Positions 45,151-53,529 of a stretch of 64,000 nt of DNA are shown piece after piece; the stretch's first letter is position 1; every line of letters begins with the position of its first letter. The notes beneath the pieces are model-generated. The model was not told the DNA's origin. It saw only the letters and a list, made by a program, of their open reading frames with translations, and did no database searches. The position numbers were made by a program, and so were the translations under genes. The DNA is from Amycolatopsis acididurans (lineage in GTDB: Bacteria; Actinomycetota; Actinomycetes; Mycobacteriales; Pseudonocardiaceae). The stretch is taken from NCBI RefSeq assembly GCF_012328925.1, contig NZ_JAAXLS010000020.1, positions 60,593 to 124,592 on the forward strand. The letters run 5' to 3'.

Positions 45151-46043
45151 CATCGTCGAACTGGGGCCGCTGGGGCGAGGACGACGAGCGCGGGGCCGCG
45201 AACTTCGCCACTCCCGAGGTACTACTGGCCGCGCTGTCGGCGGTCCGCAGCGGCGTCGTCGTCTCACTCGCCGACGAGATCCGCCGCGACCGGGTTCCGG
45301 TTGCCCCGGCCCGTACCCCGGCCACCCATCTCATGAGCCTCGACGGTGGCGACTTCGCCAGCGGCTACAACATCCACGGCAGCAGTCACGGTGTGGCCGA
45401 CGACTACCTGTTCATGGCCTGCCAGGGCACGACGCACGTCGACGCGCTCGGCCACCTGTGGTACGACGGCGCGCTCTACAACGGGTTCCCAGCGGACAAG
45501 GTGCGAAGCTACGGTGCCACCCGGCTCGGCATCGAGAATCTGGGCCACCTGGTGACGCGTGGGGTGTTCCTCGACGTTGCGCGGTACCTGGGTGTGCCGC
45601 ACCTCGCCGACACCCACGCCATCTCGGCCGACGAGTTGCGTGCCTGTGCGAGGGCCGCGGGGGTTTCGATCAGGGCAGGCGACGTCGTCGTGGTCCGCAC
45701 CGGGTGGCGGGCCGTGTTCGACACCGACCCTGCCCGGTACTTCGCGACCTCGCCCGGCATCGGCCTGGACGCCGCGCGTTGGCTGGCCGAGCAGCAGATC
45801 GCGGCGATCGCGTCGGACAACGTGGCCGTCGAGGTGCAGACCGCCCACGACCGGTTCGAGGGTGGATCCGTGGCGCCCGAGTGCCACAAACTGCTCATCC
45901 GAGACTGCGGCACTTACCTGATGGAACTGCTGAACCTGGAAGAACTCGCCGAGCACGACGCAGGCGAATTCCTGTTCGTGGCCGCACCGCTCAAGATCCG
46001 CGGTGCGGTCGGCAGCCCACTGAACCCGCTGGCCGTGCTGTGA
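45147..46043 (+). CDS. Cyclase family protein (kynurenine formamidase-like)
   Basis: 298 residues of the metal-dependent cyclase/formamidase family. The metal motif HVDALGH has His97, Asp99 and His103; a Glu/His region (GSVAPECHKLL) lies near the C-terminus. Members hydrolyse formamides, lactones or similar bonds. It ends the operon ACAD-ACAD-DUF35-cyclase. In this context, hydrolysis of a lactone or cyclic ketone-derived ester is plausible but not shown. Confidence 0.87.
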   Translation: MTSSNWGRWGEDDERGAANFATPEVLLAALSAVRSGVVVSLADEIRRDRVPVAPARTPATHLMSLDGGDFASGYNIHGSSHGVADDYLFMACQGTTHVDALGHLWYDGALYNGFPADKVRSYGATRLGIENLGHLVTRGVFLDVARYLGVPHLADTHAISADELRACARAAGVSIRAGDVVVVRTGWRAVFDTDPARYFATSPGIGLDAARWLAEQQIAAIASDNVAVEVQTAHDRFEGGSVAPECHKLLIRDCGTYLMELLNLEELAEHDAGEFLFVAAPLKIRGAVGSPLNPLAVL

Positions 46044-46054
46044 ATCAGCGATGG

Positions 46055-47398
46055 TCAGTCGAGCGCCGCTCCCGCGGTTTCCTTGATCGCCAGCAGCGCC
46101 ACCAACGAGAGCACGGAGACCGCGGCAACAAAATAGCCACCGATCATGGGACTGCTCGTCGCGCTTTGCAGGGATGTCAGCAGGAGTGGGGTCGAGCCCG
46201 CGAAGACTGCCTGAGAAACGTTGAAGGCTATCCCGAAATTCGTCGTCCGCGTCCTGGTCGGGAACAGCTCCACGAATGTCACCGCGATGATGGGGACGAC
46301 GGCGCCGGCGAGCGCGCCGAACACCACCAGCCCGATCGTCAGCATCCCCTGACTTCCCGACGTGATCAACATGAAGCACGGGTACGACAGCACGATGAAC
46401 CCGACGGCGATCGCGATGAGCAGTCGCCGTCGGCCGACACGGTCGGACAGCCACGCGCCGAGGAAGGTTGTTATCAGTGCGATTCCGACCGCGATAATCG
46501 TCGGTGAGAAGCTTCGCCATCCGGTCAAATGGAGAGTGTTGCTGGCGTAACTCGGCAGATAACCAAGAAGCAGATAAAACGTTACGCCACCAAATGCCTG
46601 GATGCCGATAGCCTTGACCAGAGTTATGCGGTTGTCACGATCCGTGAGGGCCTCGCGAATCGGAGCGCTGGCCCGATTCCCCGCTTCCGCCAACTCGGCA
46701 AACGCCGGCGTCTCCTCGAGGCGATTCCGGATGTACAGACCGATCAAGCCGAGCGGCAACGCGATGAGGAACGGGACGCGCCAGCCCCAGGCCGCCATCG
46801 TGTTGCTTGCCACGAGGAGGGTCATGATCCCGGGCAGCAAGGCACCCGCCAACGTGCCCGCCACCGCTCCGGCCTGTACGGCGGCAACGTTCAGGCCGCG
46901 CCGTTCGGGTTTGGAGTGCTCGGCGACGAAACACACTGCGCCCGGAGTCTCGCCGCCACCACCGATCCCCTGCACCATGCGAAGCAGCGTGAGCAGCACC
47001 GGCGAGATGATTCCCACCGCCGCGGCACTCGGCAGGGCACCGATGAGCGCAGTCGCAATCGAGGTCGTCAGAATCGTCATCGTCAGCGCCCTGCGCCGGC
47101 CCAGACGGTCCGCGACGTTTCCCCAGAGAATCCCACCCAACGGCCGCGCGGCAAACGCGAGCGCGAAAACAGCAAAAGTCGCCAATAACGCACCGATACC
47201 GCCGACGCCCGAAAAGAACACGTGTGCCAGAGTCGACGCGAGAACACCGTAGACAGCGAACTCGTACCACTCGACGAACGAGCCGACCGCGCCACCGACG
47301 ACCACTTGGCGTATTCGCGTTCCTGTTGCCGATTCCGCTGCAGACGGAGCTTCATTCCGCCGTCCCGCCGTGGGGACGGCCCTGTCCGGGCTTCTCAT
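46055..47398 (-). CDS. MFS transporter, metabolite:H+ symporter type
   Basis: 447 residues with twelve hydrophobic helices. GGAVGSFVEWYEFAVYG at the first helix and NVADRLGRRRALT in the 2-3 loop are typical of the metabolite:H+ symporter family. Start is the ATG at 47398 with AAAGGAG. Last gene of the operon starting at 51208, so it may take up an acid degraded by the enoyl-CoA hydratases and the kinase/ACAD pair. It is tail to tail with the cyclase gene. Confidence 0.92.
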   Translation of the reverse strand: MRSPDRAVPTAGRRNEAPSAAESATGTRIRQVVVGGAVGSFVEWYEFAVYGVLASTLAHVFFSGVGGIGALLATFAVFALAFAARPLGGILWGNVADRLGRRRALTMTILTTSIATALIGALPSAAAVGIISPVLLTLLRMVQGIGGGGETPGAVCFVAEHSKPERRGLNVAAVQAGAVAGTLAGALLPGIMTLLVASNTMAAWGWRVPFLIALPLGLIGLYIRNRLEETPAFAELAEAGNRASAPIREALTDRDNRITLVKAIGIQAFGGVTFYLLLGYLPSYASNTLHLTGWRSFSPTIIAVGIALITTFLGAWLSDRVGRRRLLIAIAVGFIVLSYPCFMLITSGSQGMLTIGLVVFGALAGAVVPIIAVTFVELFPTRTRTTNFGIAFNVSQAVFAGSTPLLLTSLQSATSSPMIGGYFVAAVSVLSLVALLAIKETAGAALD

Positions 47399-47420
47399 GC
47401 CAATGCTCCTTTTCGCGAGT

Positions 47421-48218
47421 TCAGGAACCCGTGAACTCCGGCGGGCGCTTCTCCGCGAAGGCGGCCCGCCCTTCCGAATAGTCATGGGTCATGCCGTGCC
47501 GGTGTTGCATCCGCGCTTCCAGCTCCAGGTGGCGGCGCAGCACCGGCAGCCGGTGGAGGCCCAGATTGCGCTTCGCCCTGCCGATCACGTCCGCATCGGC
47601 GGCGGCGATCCGGGCCGCCAGCTCCTCGCCCACGGCAGCAAGCTCGTCGACAGCGTGCACGGACCGGACGAGCCCCCAGTCCTGAGCCCGGCGCGCGTCG
47701 AGTCGCTCGCCGAGCAGGCACAGCTCAGCGGCGCGGGTCGTCCCGACCCGTTCGGTCAGAAAGGCCGTGACTCCACCGTCGGGGGACAGCGCGAGCTTGA
47801 TGAAGGCCAGCAGGAAGAAGGCGTCCTCGGCCGCGATCACGACGTCGGAGGCCAGAGCCAGCGAGACGCCGAGCCCGGCGCACGCACCCTGCACCGCCGT
47901 GATAAAGGGCGTGCGAGACCCCCGAATCGCCAACGCGATCGGGTTGTAGATGGTCAGGAGGCGGACCGAGAGATCCGGGGCGCCCTCCGGCGTGACCTCA
48001 CGCGCGTTGTTCACGTCCGCGCCCGCGGAGAACGCGCGACCTGCTCCCGTCACAAGGCCACATCGCACGTCCGGGTCCGCTGACGCCGACTGGACCGCGG
48101 CAAGCAGCTCGCGCCCCAGATCCGGTGTCCACGCGTTGAGCACCTCCGGGCGGTTGAGGCGGATGTGGGCGATGCCTGCCCGCACCTCGTACCGGACCGC
48201 GGGCCCCTCGCCGGCCAT
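47421..48218 (-). CDS. Enoyl-CoA hydratase/isomerase
   Basis: 265 residues of crotonase fold. GRAFSAGADVNNA forms the oxyanion region; AVQGACAGLGVSLALASDVVIAAEDA is the second core motif. Hydrates or isomerises enoyl-CoA. It starts at the ATG at 48218, whose A overlaps the ACAD stop. Second crotonase of the operon (the other is 50498-51208). Confidence 0.92.
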   Translation of the reverse strand: MAGEGPAVRYEVRAGIAHIRLNRPEVLNAWTPDLGRELLAAVQSASADPDVRCGLVTGAGRAFSAGADVNNAREVTPEGAPDLSVRLLTIYNPIALAIRGSRTPFITAVQGACAGLGVSLALASDVVIAAEDAFFLLAFIKLALSPDGGVTAFLTERVGTTRAAELCLLGERLDARRAQDWGLVRSVHAVDELAAVGEELAARIAAADADVIGRAKRNLGLHRLPVLRRHLELEARMQHRHGMTHDYSEGRAAFAEKRPPEFTGS

Positions 48219-49510
48219 CAGGCCCGTGACGCGCGCTGCGCATGCGCGGCCAGCACCTCGGCGTACTTCTTTTCGGCCGCCTCCCGGCGCGTCGGGATGT
48301 GTTCGGCGGGCCAGAGGCCGGGATTGCGTTGGTAGCCCTTGAGGACCTGGCGGGCGACCGTCCTGCGGTGCACCTCGTCCGGGCCGTCGTATATCCGTGC
48401 CGCGCGGGCGCGTCGGTACATCATCGCCAGCGGCAGGTCGTCGGAATAGCCCAGTGCGCCGTGGACCTGCAGGGCGCGGTCGACAACGTCGTGCAGCACC
48501 TTCGCACCGAAGAACTTGATCAATGAAATGTCCGTGCGGGCCTGTTTGACGCCGAACTGGTCCATCCGCCATGCGGCGTGCAAGGTCATCAGCCGGGCGG
48601 CCTGCATTTCGGCCGCCGAGTCGGCGATCCAGTTCTGCACCGTCTGTTTGTCGGCGAGCTGCCCGTCGAACACCTCCCGCTGCAGAGCCCGCTCACAGAG
48701 CATGTCGAACGCCCGCCTGGCCTGTCCCAGCCAGCGCATGCAGTGGTGGATCCGGCCCGGTCCCAGTCGCGCCTGTGCGAGTTTGAAGCCGCCGCCCCGC
48801 TCGCCGAGCAGGTTCTCCTTCGGCACCCGGCAGTCCCGGTAGAACACCTCGGACTCGCCGAAGCCGAAGGGGTGGTTCGGGACATCGTGCAGGTTCTGGA
48901 TATTGCGCGCCGGGTCGAAGCCGGGAGCGCCCTTCGGCACGATGAACATGGACGCACGCTGATGGGGTGGAGCATCGGGATCGGTCACGGCCATGACGAT
49001 GACGAAGTCCGCGATGTAGCCGTGGCCGGTGAACCATTTGTGCCCGTTGATGACCCACTCGTCGCCGTCCAGTACGGCCGTGGTGGCAAGGCGGGTCGGA
49101 TCGGATCCGGCGCCCGGCTCGGTCATGGAAAACCCGGAGTACATCTCGCCGCGCAGGGACGGCTCCATCCACTGTTGTTTCTGCTCCGGCGTTCCCGCGA
49201 GCGCGATCAGCTCGGTGTTGCCGGACTCGGGAGCCTGGTTGCCGAAGACCAGCGGGCCCCAGTGAGTCGCACCGAGGATCTCGTGCATGAGCGCGAGCTT
49301 GAGCTGTCCGAAACCCTGCCCGCCGAGCTCGGGCGGCAGGTGCGCGGCCCACAAGCCCCGCTCCCTCACCTGCTCCTGGAGTCCGGCGATCAACTCGCTG
49401 AACACCTCCGCGGGTGCCTCGAGGACCTCGAGCGGGAGGATCTCCTCACGCATGAAAGTCCGCATCCACTCGAGCTGCGGTTCGAATTCGGGGTCAACAC
49501 TGAAGTCCAC
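48218..49510 (-). CDS. Acyl-CoA dehydrogenase, ACAD10/11-like
   Basis: 430 residues. FAD region GFSMTEPGAGSDP, middle segment INGHKWFTGHG, C-terminal IYDGPDEVHRRTVARQVLKGY. The DGPDEVH motif marks the ACAD10/ACAD11-like branch, whose members convert 4-hydroxyacyl-CoA through a phosphorylated intermediate together with an APH-type kinase. Such a kinase gene lies right upstream (49525-50505). Start is GTG at 49510 behind GAGGAA. Confidence 0.93.
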   Translation of the reverse strand: MDFSVDPEFEPQLEWMRTFMREEILPLEVLEAPAEVFSELIAGLQEQVRERGLWAAHLPPELGGQGFGQLKLALMHEILGATHWGPLVFGNQAPESGNTELIALAGTPEQKQQWMEPSLRGEMYSGFSMTEPGAGSDPTRLATTAVLDGDEWVINGHKWFTGHGYIADFVIVMAVTDPDAPPHQRASMFIVPKGAPGFDPARNIQNLHDVPNHPFGFGESEVFYRDCRVPKENLLGERGGGFKLAQARLGPGRIHHCMRWLGQARRAFDMLCERALQREVFDGQLADKQTVQNWIADSAAEMQAARLMTLHAAWRMDQFGVKQARTDISLIKFFGAKVLHDVVDRALQVHGALGYSDDLPLAMMYRRARAARIYDGPDEVHRRTVARQVLKGYQRNPGLWPAEHIPTRREAAEKKYAEVLAAHAQRASRA

Positions 49511-49524
49511 AGTTCAGTTCCTCT

Positions 49525-50505
49525 TCACGACAGGATCTCGAGCGCACCGTCGATCAGGCCGATCACGGTATCGGGCATGAGGTCGTAGATGGGGTCGGGT
49601 CGTTTGCCGCGGCGGTGCAGCATCGTGTTGTAGCCGACGATGGCGGCGTATTTGAAGTAGCTCAGCGCCACGAACCACTCCACGGGCTGACTGGCCGCGC
49701 CGTACTCGTCGATCAACCACTCGACCGACGCGCGAACGGCGCCGCTGGGGTTCGGGTCTTTCGGGAAGTCGTGTCGCTTGGCGATAACGCACAGCGAGCC
49801 GAGGTCCAGCAACGGCTCGCCCAGCCCGGCGATCTCCCAGTCCAGCACCGCGGCCACCTCGGTGCCACGAAAAAGCAGGTTGCCGAAGGTGAAGTCACCG
49901 TGCACCAACCCGGCGCGAGGCGAGCCGGGTGGCATCGTCTTCGCCAGGCTCCGCCTCAGCTCGTCCGCGCGGGCGGTCAGCTCCTGGGGCGCCCGGTCGA
50001 TCAGCTTGCTCCAGCGGTTCAGTTCCTCCGGTAGCCCCGCAACGGATTCCCCCGCGATCCCGGTCCCCTCGGCGGGGACCGCGTGGAGCTGTTTCATGGC
50101 GGCCACGGCGGCCCTGGCCAACTCGGTGTTGTCCTCGCGAGACGCGGCGACGTCGGCACGCACGCCGTCGACCGCCTCCATGAGGATGAAGGGCCGCCCG
50201 TCGAGGGCCTGCGGGTCGTCGCAGATCACCGGCACGGCGGGCACTGGCAGCCCGCGGGCGCGCAGGGCGGACATGATCCGGCCCTGGCGGGCCACGTCGG
50301 CCGGCCCCTTGGGCTGGGCACCGGGCGGCGGCAGCCGGAGTACGAGCCGCGGATACGGCGCACACTCCAGGTCGACGAAATAGGTGAAGCCTGAGTGGCC
50401 TTCGGGAATCCGGTTGAGGGCGGTGACCTTCAAGTCGCCCGCCCCGAACTCGAGCCGGCAGAAGTCCTCCAGCCTCGCGCGCAAGGCTTCATCCGTGCTA
50501 ACCAC
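49525..50505 (-). CDS. APH-family kinase (ACAD10/11 kinase-domain-like)
   Basis: 326 residues of the aminoglycoside-phosphotransferase fold. Catalytic loop VHGDFTFGN has His202, Asp204 and Asn209; the metal-binding motif is LDWE with Asp222. The N-terminal part has RLVLRLPP and ILMEAVDG of the ATP-binding lobe. Antibiotic resistance is unlikely. In human ACAD10/11 this domain is fused to the ACAD, and in Pseudomonas LvaA it is separate; both phosphorylate 4-hydroxyacyl-CoA. The GTG start overlaps the upstream gene by eight bases. Confidence 0.9.
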   Translation of the reverse strand: MVSTDEALRARLEDFCRLEFGAGDLKVTALNRIPEGHSGFTYFVDLECAPYPRLVLRLPPPGAQPKGPADVARQGRIMSALRARGLPVPAVPVICDDPQALDGRPFILMEAVDGVRADVAASREDNTELARAAVAAMKQLHAVPAEGTGIAGESVAGLPEELNRWSKLIDRAPQELTARADELRRSLAKTMPPGSPRAGLVHGDFTFGNLLFRGTEVAAVLDWEIAGLGEPLLDLGSLCVIAKRHDFPKDPNPSGAVRASVEWLIDEYGAASQPVEWFVALSYFKYAAIVGYNTMLHRRGKRPDPIYDLMPDTVIGLIDGALEILS

Positions 50506-51208
50506 GGCCGTCCCCGTTCGTCGCTTCGGTCGCCGCGCGGTCGAGCCGGACACCCGGTGCCGAGCGTGCCGCCGACGCCAGCACTTGCTTGGTGCTCGCC
50601 AGCGCCACCGTCGGCCCGGCGGCGAGCCGCGCGGTAAGCGCGGCCGCCGCGGCGCGCGTCTCCCCAGCCGGATGCACGGCGTTGAGCACACCCCAGTCGA
50701 GTGCCTGCTTCGCACTGACCTTGTCGCCGAGCAGGCACAGCTCGGATGCTCGTCCGATCCCGATCCGGTCGACGAGCAAGGGCCCCAGGTCTCCGCTCAG
50801 CGCCGCGTCCAAGCTCGCCGCGGGAATCGCGAACGAGGCGGAGTCGGCGGCGACGACCAGGTCGCACGCGAGCGCGATCAGCACATCGGTTGCCACGCAT
50901 TCGCCCTCCACCGAAGCTACGAAAGGCACCGGCGCGGTTCGCACCGTGGTGACGACCGAGCAGGCCACGTCCGAAGGCATCTGCGCGACCGCGGGGGACG
51001 GGCTGGTCCCAGCGCCGACTGCCGCACTGCCGAAACCGCACAGCAGCACGGCACGAACCGTGCGATCGGCGAGCAATCCGTGCAGGGCACGCGGGAGGTC
51101 AGCGGCCGCGGCGACAGCCGGGGGGTGGAAACCCCCGCTACCGCCCAGCTCGATCGTCGCCACGCCGCCGGAACGCCGCGGCGGGACGGCGGTCATGCCC
51201 GTCGTCAT
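50498..51208 (-). CDS. Enoyl-CoA hydratase/isomerase family protein
   Basis: 236 residues, slightly short for a crotonase. The first oxyanion segment is weak (GFGSAAVGAGTSP); the second, SVEGECVATDVLIALACDLVVAAD, is clear. The usual catalytic Glu pair cannot be placed with certainty. First gene of the operon ECH-APH-ACAD-ECH-MFS, 36 bases behind an operator (51244-51260). Could be a diverged isomerase or hydrolase rather than a hydratase. Confidence 0.85.
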   Translation of the reverse strand: MTTGMTAVPPRRSGGVATIELGGSGGFHPPAVAAAADLPRALHGLLADRTVRAVLLCGFGSAAVGAGTSPSPAVAQMPSDVACSVVTTVRTAPVPFVASVEGECVATDVLIALACDLVVAADSASFAIPAASLDAALSGDLGPLLVDRIGIGRASELCLLGDKVSAKQALDWGVLNAVHPAGETRAAAAALTARLAAGPTVALASTKQVLASAARSAPGVRLDRAATEATNGDGRG

Positions 51209-51243
51209 CTAGTACGCCCACCTTCCGTTTACCACGGCCAAAA

Positions 51244-51260
51244 TTTAATCACAGATTTTA
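51244..51260. promoter_or_regulatory. 17-bp operator candidate upstream of the 51208-46055 operon
   Basis: TTTAAT-CACAG-ATTTTA: spacer close to the CACAC of the best site, arms with two changes each. AT-rich island of about 30 bases in otherwise GC-rich DNA. Confidence 0.45.
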
Positions 51261-51333
51261 CATCACAGACAGAGGTTTGCGTAAGTTCGCGGAACCCAAG
51301 CGACGCGAGACTGAACCCCGCCACGGATGGCGC

Positions 51334-52554
51334 TCAAGACAGCCGCTCCACAACCATCGCCATGCCCATACCGCCGCCGATGCACATCGTGGCGACGCCC
51401 ACCTGACCGTCGTCAGCCCGCAGTGCTGTGATCAGCGTGCGAATCAGGCGCGCGCCGGTCATGCCGAAAGGATGCCCGAGGGCGATGGCACCACCGTGGG
51501 TGTTGAGCCGGTCCATGTCCAGACCGAGTTCACGCTGTGCGGCGAGCACCTGGGCGGCGAAGGCCTCGTTCATCTCGACCAGATCCACATCGTCGAGGGT
51601 CATCCCAGCACGGGACAGGGCACGCCGCGTCGCCTCGACCGGGCCCAGTCCCATGATCTCTGGCGACAGGCCGCTGACCGCGGACGAAACGATGCGCGCC
51701 AGCGGCGGCCACCCCATATCCCGCGCCTTATCGGCGCTTGTGATCACCAGAGCGGCCGCGCCGTCGTTGAGCGGGCAGCAGTTACCCGCGGTCACCCTGC
51801 CGTCCTCGCGGAAGACCGGTTTCAGTGTCGACAGGCTCTCGAAGGTGACCCCGCGCCGAGGTCCGTCATCCGCGCATATCTCGGTTCCATCCGCCAGCAC
51901 GACCGGAGTGATGTCCCGCGCCCAAAATCCGTCGTCGATCGAGGCCACGGCGCGTTGCTGAGAACGGGCGGCGAAGTGGTCCATATCGGCGCGGCTGACG
52001 TCCGCCACTCGCGCGACGTTCTCGGCGGTCAAACCCATCGCCAGATAGAGGTCCGGCAGCCAGCCTTTCTCACGCGGATCCGTCCAGCCCTCCGCTCCGC
52101 CTGCCGCCGTCGCGGCACTACGGCGGCCGGCCTCCGCGAAGACGGGGTTCTGGGTGTCGGGCCACCCGTTCGCGGTTCCTCGATCAAACCGCGATGCCGT
52201 CTCCACACCGCCCGCCACCACGATCTCGGCCTCCCCCACCGCGACCGAGTGAAAAGCCATCCGCGCGGCCTGCAACGACGATGCGCAGTAACGGTTGACC
52301 GTCGTCCCCGGCAAGTGGTCGTGCCCGAGCAGCACGGCCACGACCCGAGCGATGTTGAAGCCTGACTCTCCTGCCGGCTGCGCACATCCGAGTACGAGAT
52401 CGTCGATCTCGGGCGGTTCCAGGCCGGGCAGGCCGGCAAGAGCCGCCCGGACGATCTGCGCCGCCAGGTCGTCGGGCCGAAGCGTGGCCAGAGACCCCTT
52501 GCCCGCCCGGCCGATCGGCGATCGGTGCGCGGCGACGATCACCGCGTCCCTCAC
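51334..52554 (-). CDS. Thiolase (acetyl-CoA acyltransferase)
   Basis: 406 residues with all thiolase residues: Cys90 in NRYCASSLQ, His361 in GHPFGMTGAR, Cys391 in CIGGGMG. Start taken is the GTG at 52554; a TTG one codon earlier has better spacing to GGGAG. Single-gene unit, divergent from the diketone hydrolase gene across the perfect operator at 52635-52651. Cleaves a 3-ketoacyl-CoA of the pathway. Separate from 8651-9862, so possibly specific for a branched or longer chain. Confidence 0.95.
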   Translation of the reverse strand: MRDAVIVAAHRSPIGRAGKGSLATLRPDDLAAQIVRAALAGLPGLEPPEIDDLVLGCAQPAGESGFNIARVVAVLLGHDHLPGTTVNRYCASSLQAARMAFHSVAVGEAEIVVAGGVETASRFDRGTANGWPDTQNPVFAEAGRRSAATAAGGAEGWTDPREKGWLPDLYLAMGLTAENVARVADVSRADMDHFAARSQQRAVASIDDGFWARDITPVVLADGTEICADDGPRRGVTFESLSTLKPVFREDGRVTAGNCCPLNDGAAALVITSADKARDMGWPPLARIVSSAVSGLSPEIMGLGPVEATRRALSRAGMTLDDVDLVEMNEAFAAQVLAAQRELGLDMDRLNTHGGAIALGHPFGMTGARLIRTLITALRADDGQVGVATMCIGGGMGMAMVVERLS

Positions 52555-52634
52555 CAAGACAGCTCCCGTCGTGACAGCGCTCCGGAGAGCGCTTGACCAT
52601 GCCAAGTGGCGGGGCTACCGTCTGCAACGAAGCA

Positions 52635-52651
52635 TTTGATCACACATCAAA
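52635..52651. promoter_or_regulatory. Perfect 17-bp operator TTTGAT-CACAC-ATCAAA
   Basis: Both six-base arms match perfectly. It is the best member of the family and defines the consensus. It lies between the divergent thiolase and beta-diketone hydrolase genes, 34 bases before the latter's start. Confidence 0.75.
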
Positions 52652-52685
52652 AACTATCACACAGAACTCGCGCAGAGGATGGTCA

Positions 52686-53450
52686 ATGCGTCACGCGCCC
52701 GATTTCGACCAGTACTCGAAGAGGTATCCGCACGCCGCGATGCAGCGCGACGAAAACGGCGTCCTCGAGCTGACCTTGCACACCGATGGCGAGAGTCTGG
52801 TGTGGACACAGGAAGTCCATGACGAGCTGCCGTACCTGTTCACCGACATCGCCGGCGACCGGGAGAACAGCGTCCTGCTACTCACCGGCGCCGGTGACGC
52901 GTGGTGTGACGACCTCGACTTCACGACCTTCCAGGTCACCACCGCGGAGAGCTGGGACAACATCCTCTACGAGGGCACCCGCCTGCTGACCACCCTGCTG
53001 GCCATCACCGTGCCGGTCGTCGCCGCCATCAACGGGCCGGTCCGGTTTCATTCGGAGCTGCCGATCATGTCTGACGTGGTGGTGGCCTCCGAGACCGCGG
53101 TGTTCTCCGACCGGGGCCACTTCGCGAAGGGTGTCGTGCCCGGCGACGGCGCACATGTCGTGTGGACCCACGTCCTGGGCCCGAACCGTGGCCGCTACTA
53201 CTTGCTGATGGGCCAGGAGCTCAACGCCGACGAGGCGAAGGCCGCCGGCGCGGTCGCCGAGGTCCTGCCGCCGGCCGAGGTGCTGCCGCGAGCTCGCGAG
53301 ATCGCGCGATACCTTGCCGCCAAACCATTTCTGACCCGCCGCTACGCACGCGACGTGCTGACTCGCGAGTATCGCCGGCTCCTGGCCGACGGCGTCGGTA
53401 CCGGCCTCGCACTTCAGGGACTGGCGACGCAGGCCAGCTGGGACCACTGA
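52686..53450 (+). CDS. Crotonase-fold beta-diketone hydrolase, 6-oxocamphor hydrolase-like
   Basis: 254 residues. From memory of 6-oxocamphor hydrolase (OCH, CamK) of Rhodococcus, the sequence aligns almost without gaps: SLVWTQEVHDEL, DRENSVLLLTGAG, INGPVRFHSELPIMSD and GVVPGDGAHVVW all have close equivalents. The OCH active-site residues Trp40, His45, Phe82, His122, His145 and Asp154 are at the same numbers; Glu244 is replaced by Gln244. OCH cleaves a C-C bond of a bicyclic beta-diketone by retro-Claisen hydrolysis and needs no CoA. GAGG precedes the ATG. Followed by a P450, ferredoxin and flavoprotein in one operon. Confidence 0.85.
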   Translation: MRHAPDFDQYSKRYPHAAMQRDENGVLELTLHTDGESLVWTQEVHDELPYLFTDIAGDRENSVLLLTGAGDAWCDDLDFTTFQVTTAESWDNILYEGTRLLTTLLAITVPVVAAINGPVRFHSELPIMSDVVVASETAVFSDRGHFAKGVVPGDGAHVVWTHVLGPNRGRYYLLMGQELNADEAKAAGAVAEVLPPAEVLPRAREIARYLAAKPFLTRRYARDVLTREYRRLLADGVGTGLALQGLATQASWDH

Positions 53451-53497
53451 ACGCCCGCCAGGCCTTGAGCCACGACCATGACCGCGTTACCGTGATT

Positions 53498-53514
53498 TTA
53501 CATCTTTGATTAAA
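53498..53514. promoter_or_regulatory. 17-bp operator candidate upstream of P450
   Basis: TTACAT-CTTTG-ATTAAA, in reverse TTTAAT-CAAAG-ATGTAA. AT-rich, two mismatches per side. It lies 16 bases before the GTG of the P450, behind the hydrolase gene, and would give the P450 its own control. Confidence 0.4.
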
Positions 53515-53529
53515 TTGAAGGAGCCTCCG

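Noticed and set aside
49525..50505. Aminoglycoside resistance gene
   Set aside because: The APH fold is shared, but the tight linkage to an ACAD10/11-type dehydrogenase and crotonases argues for an acyl-CoA kinase.
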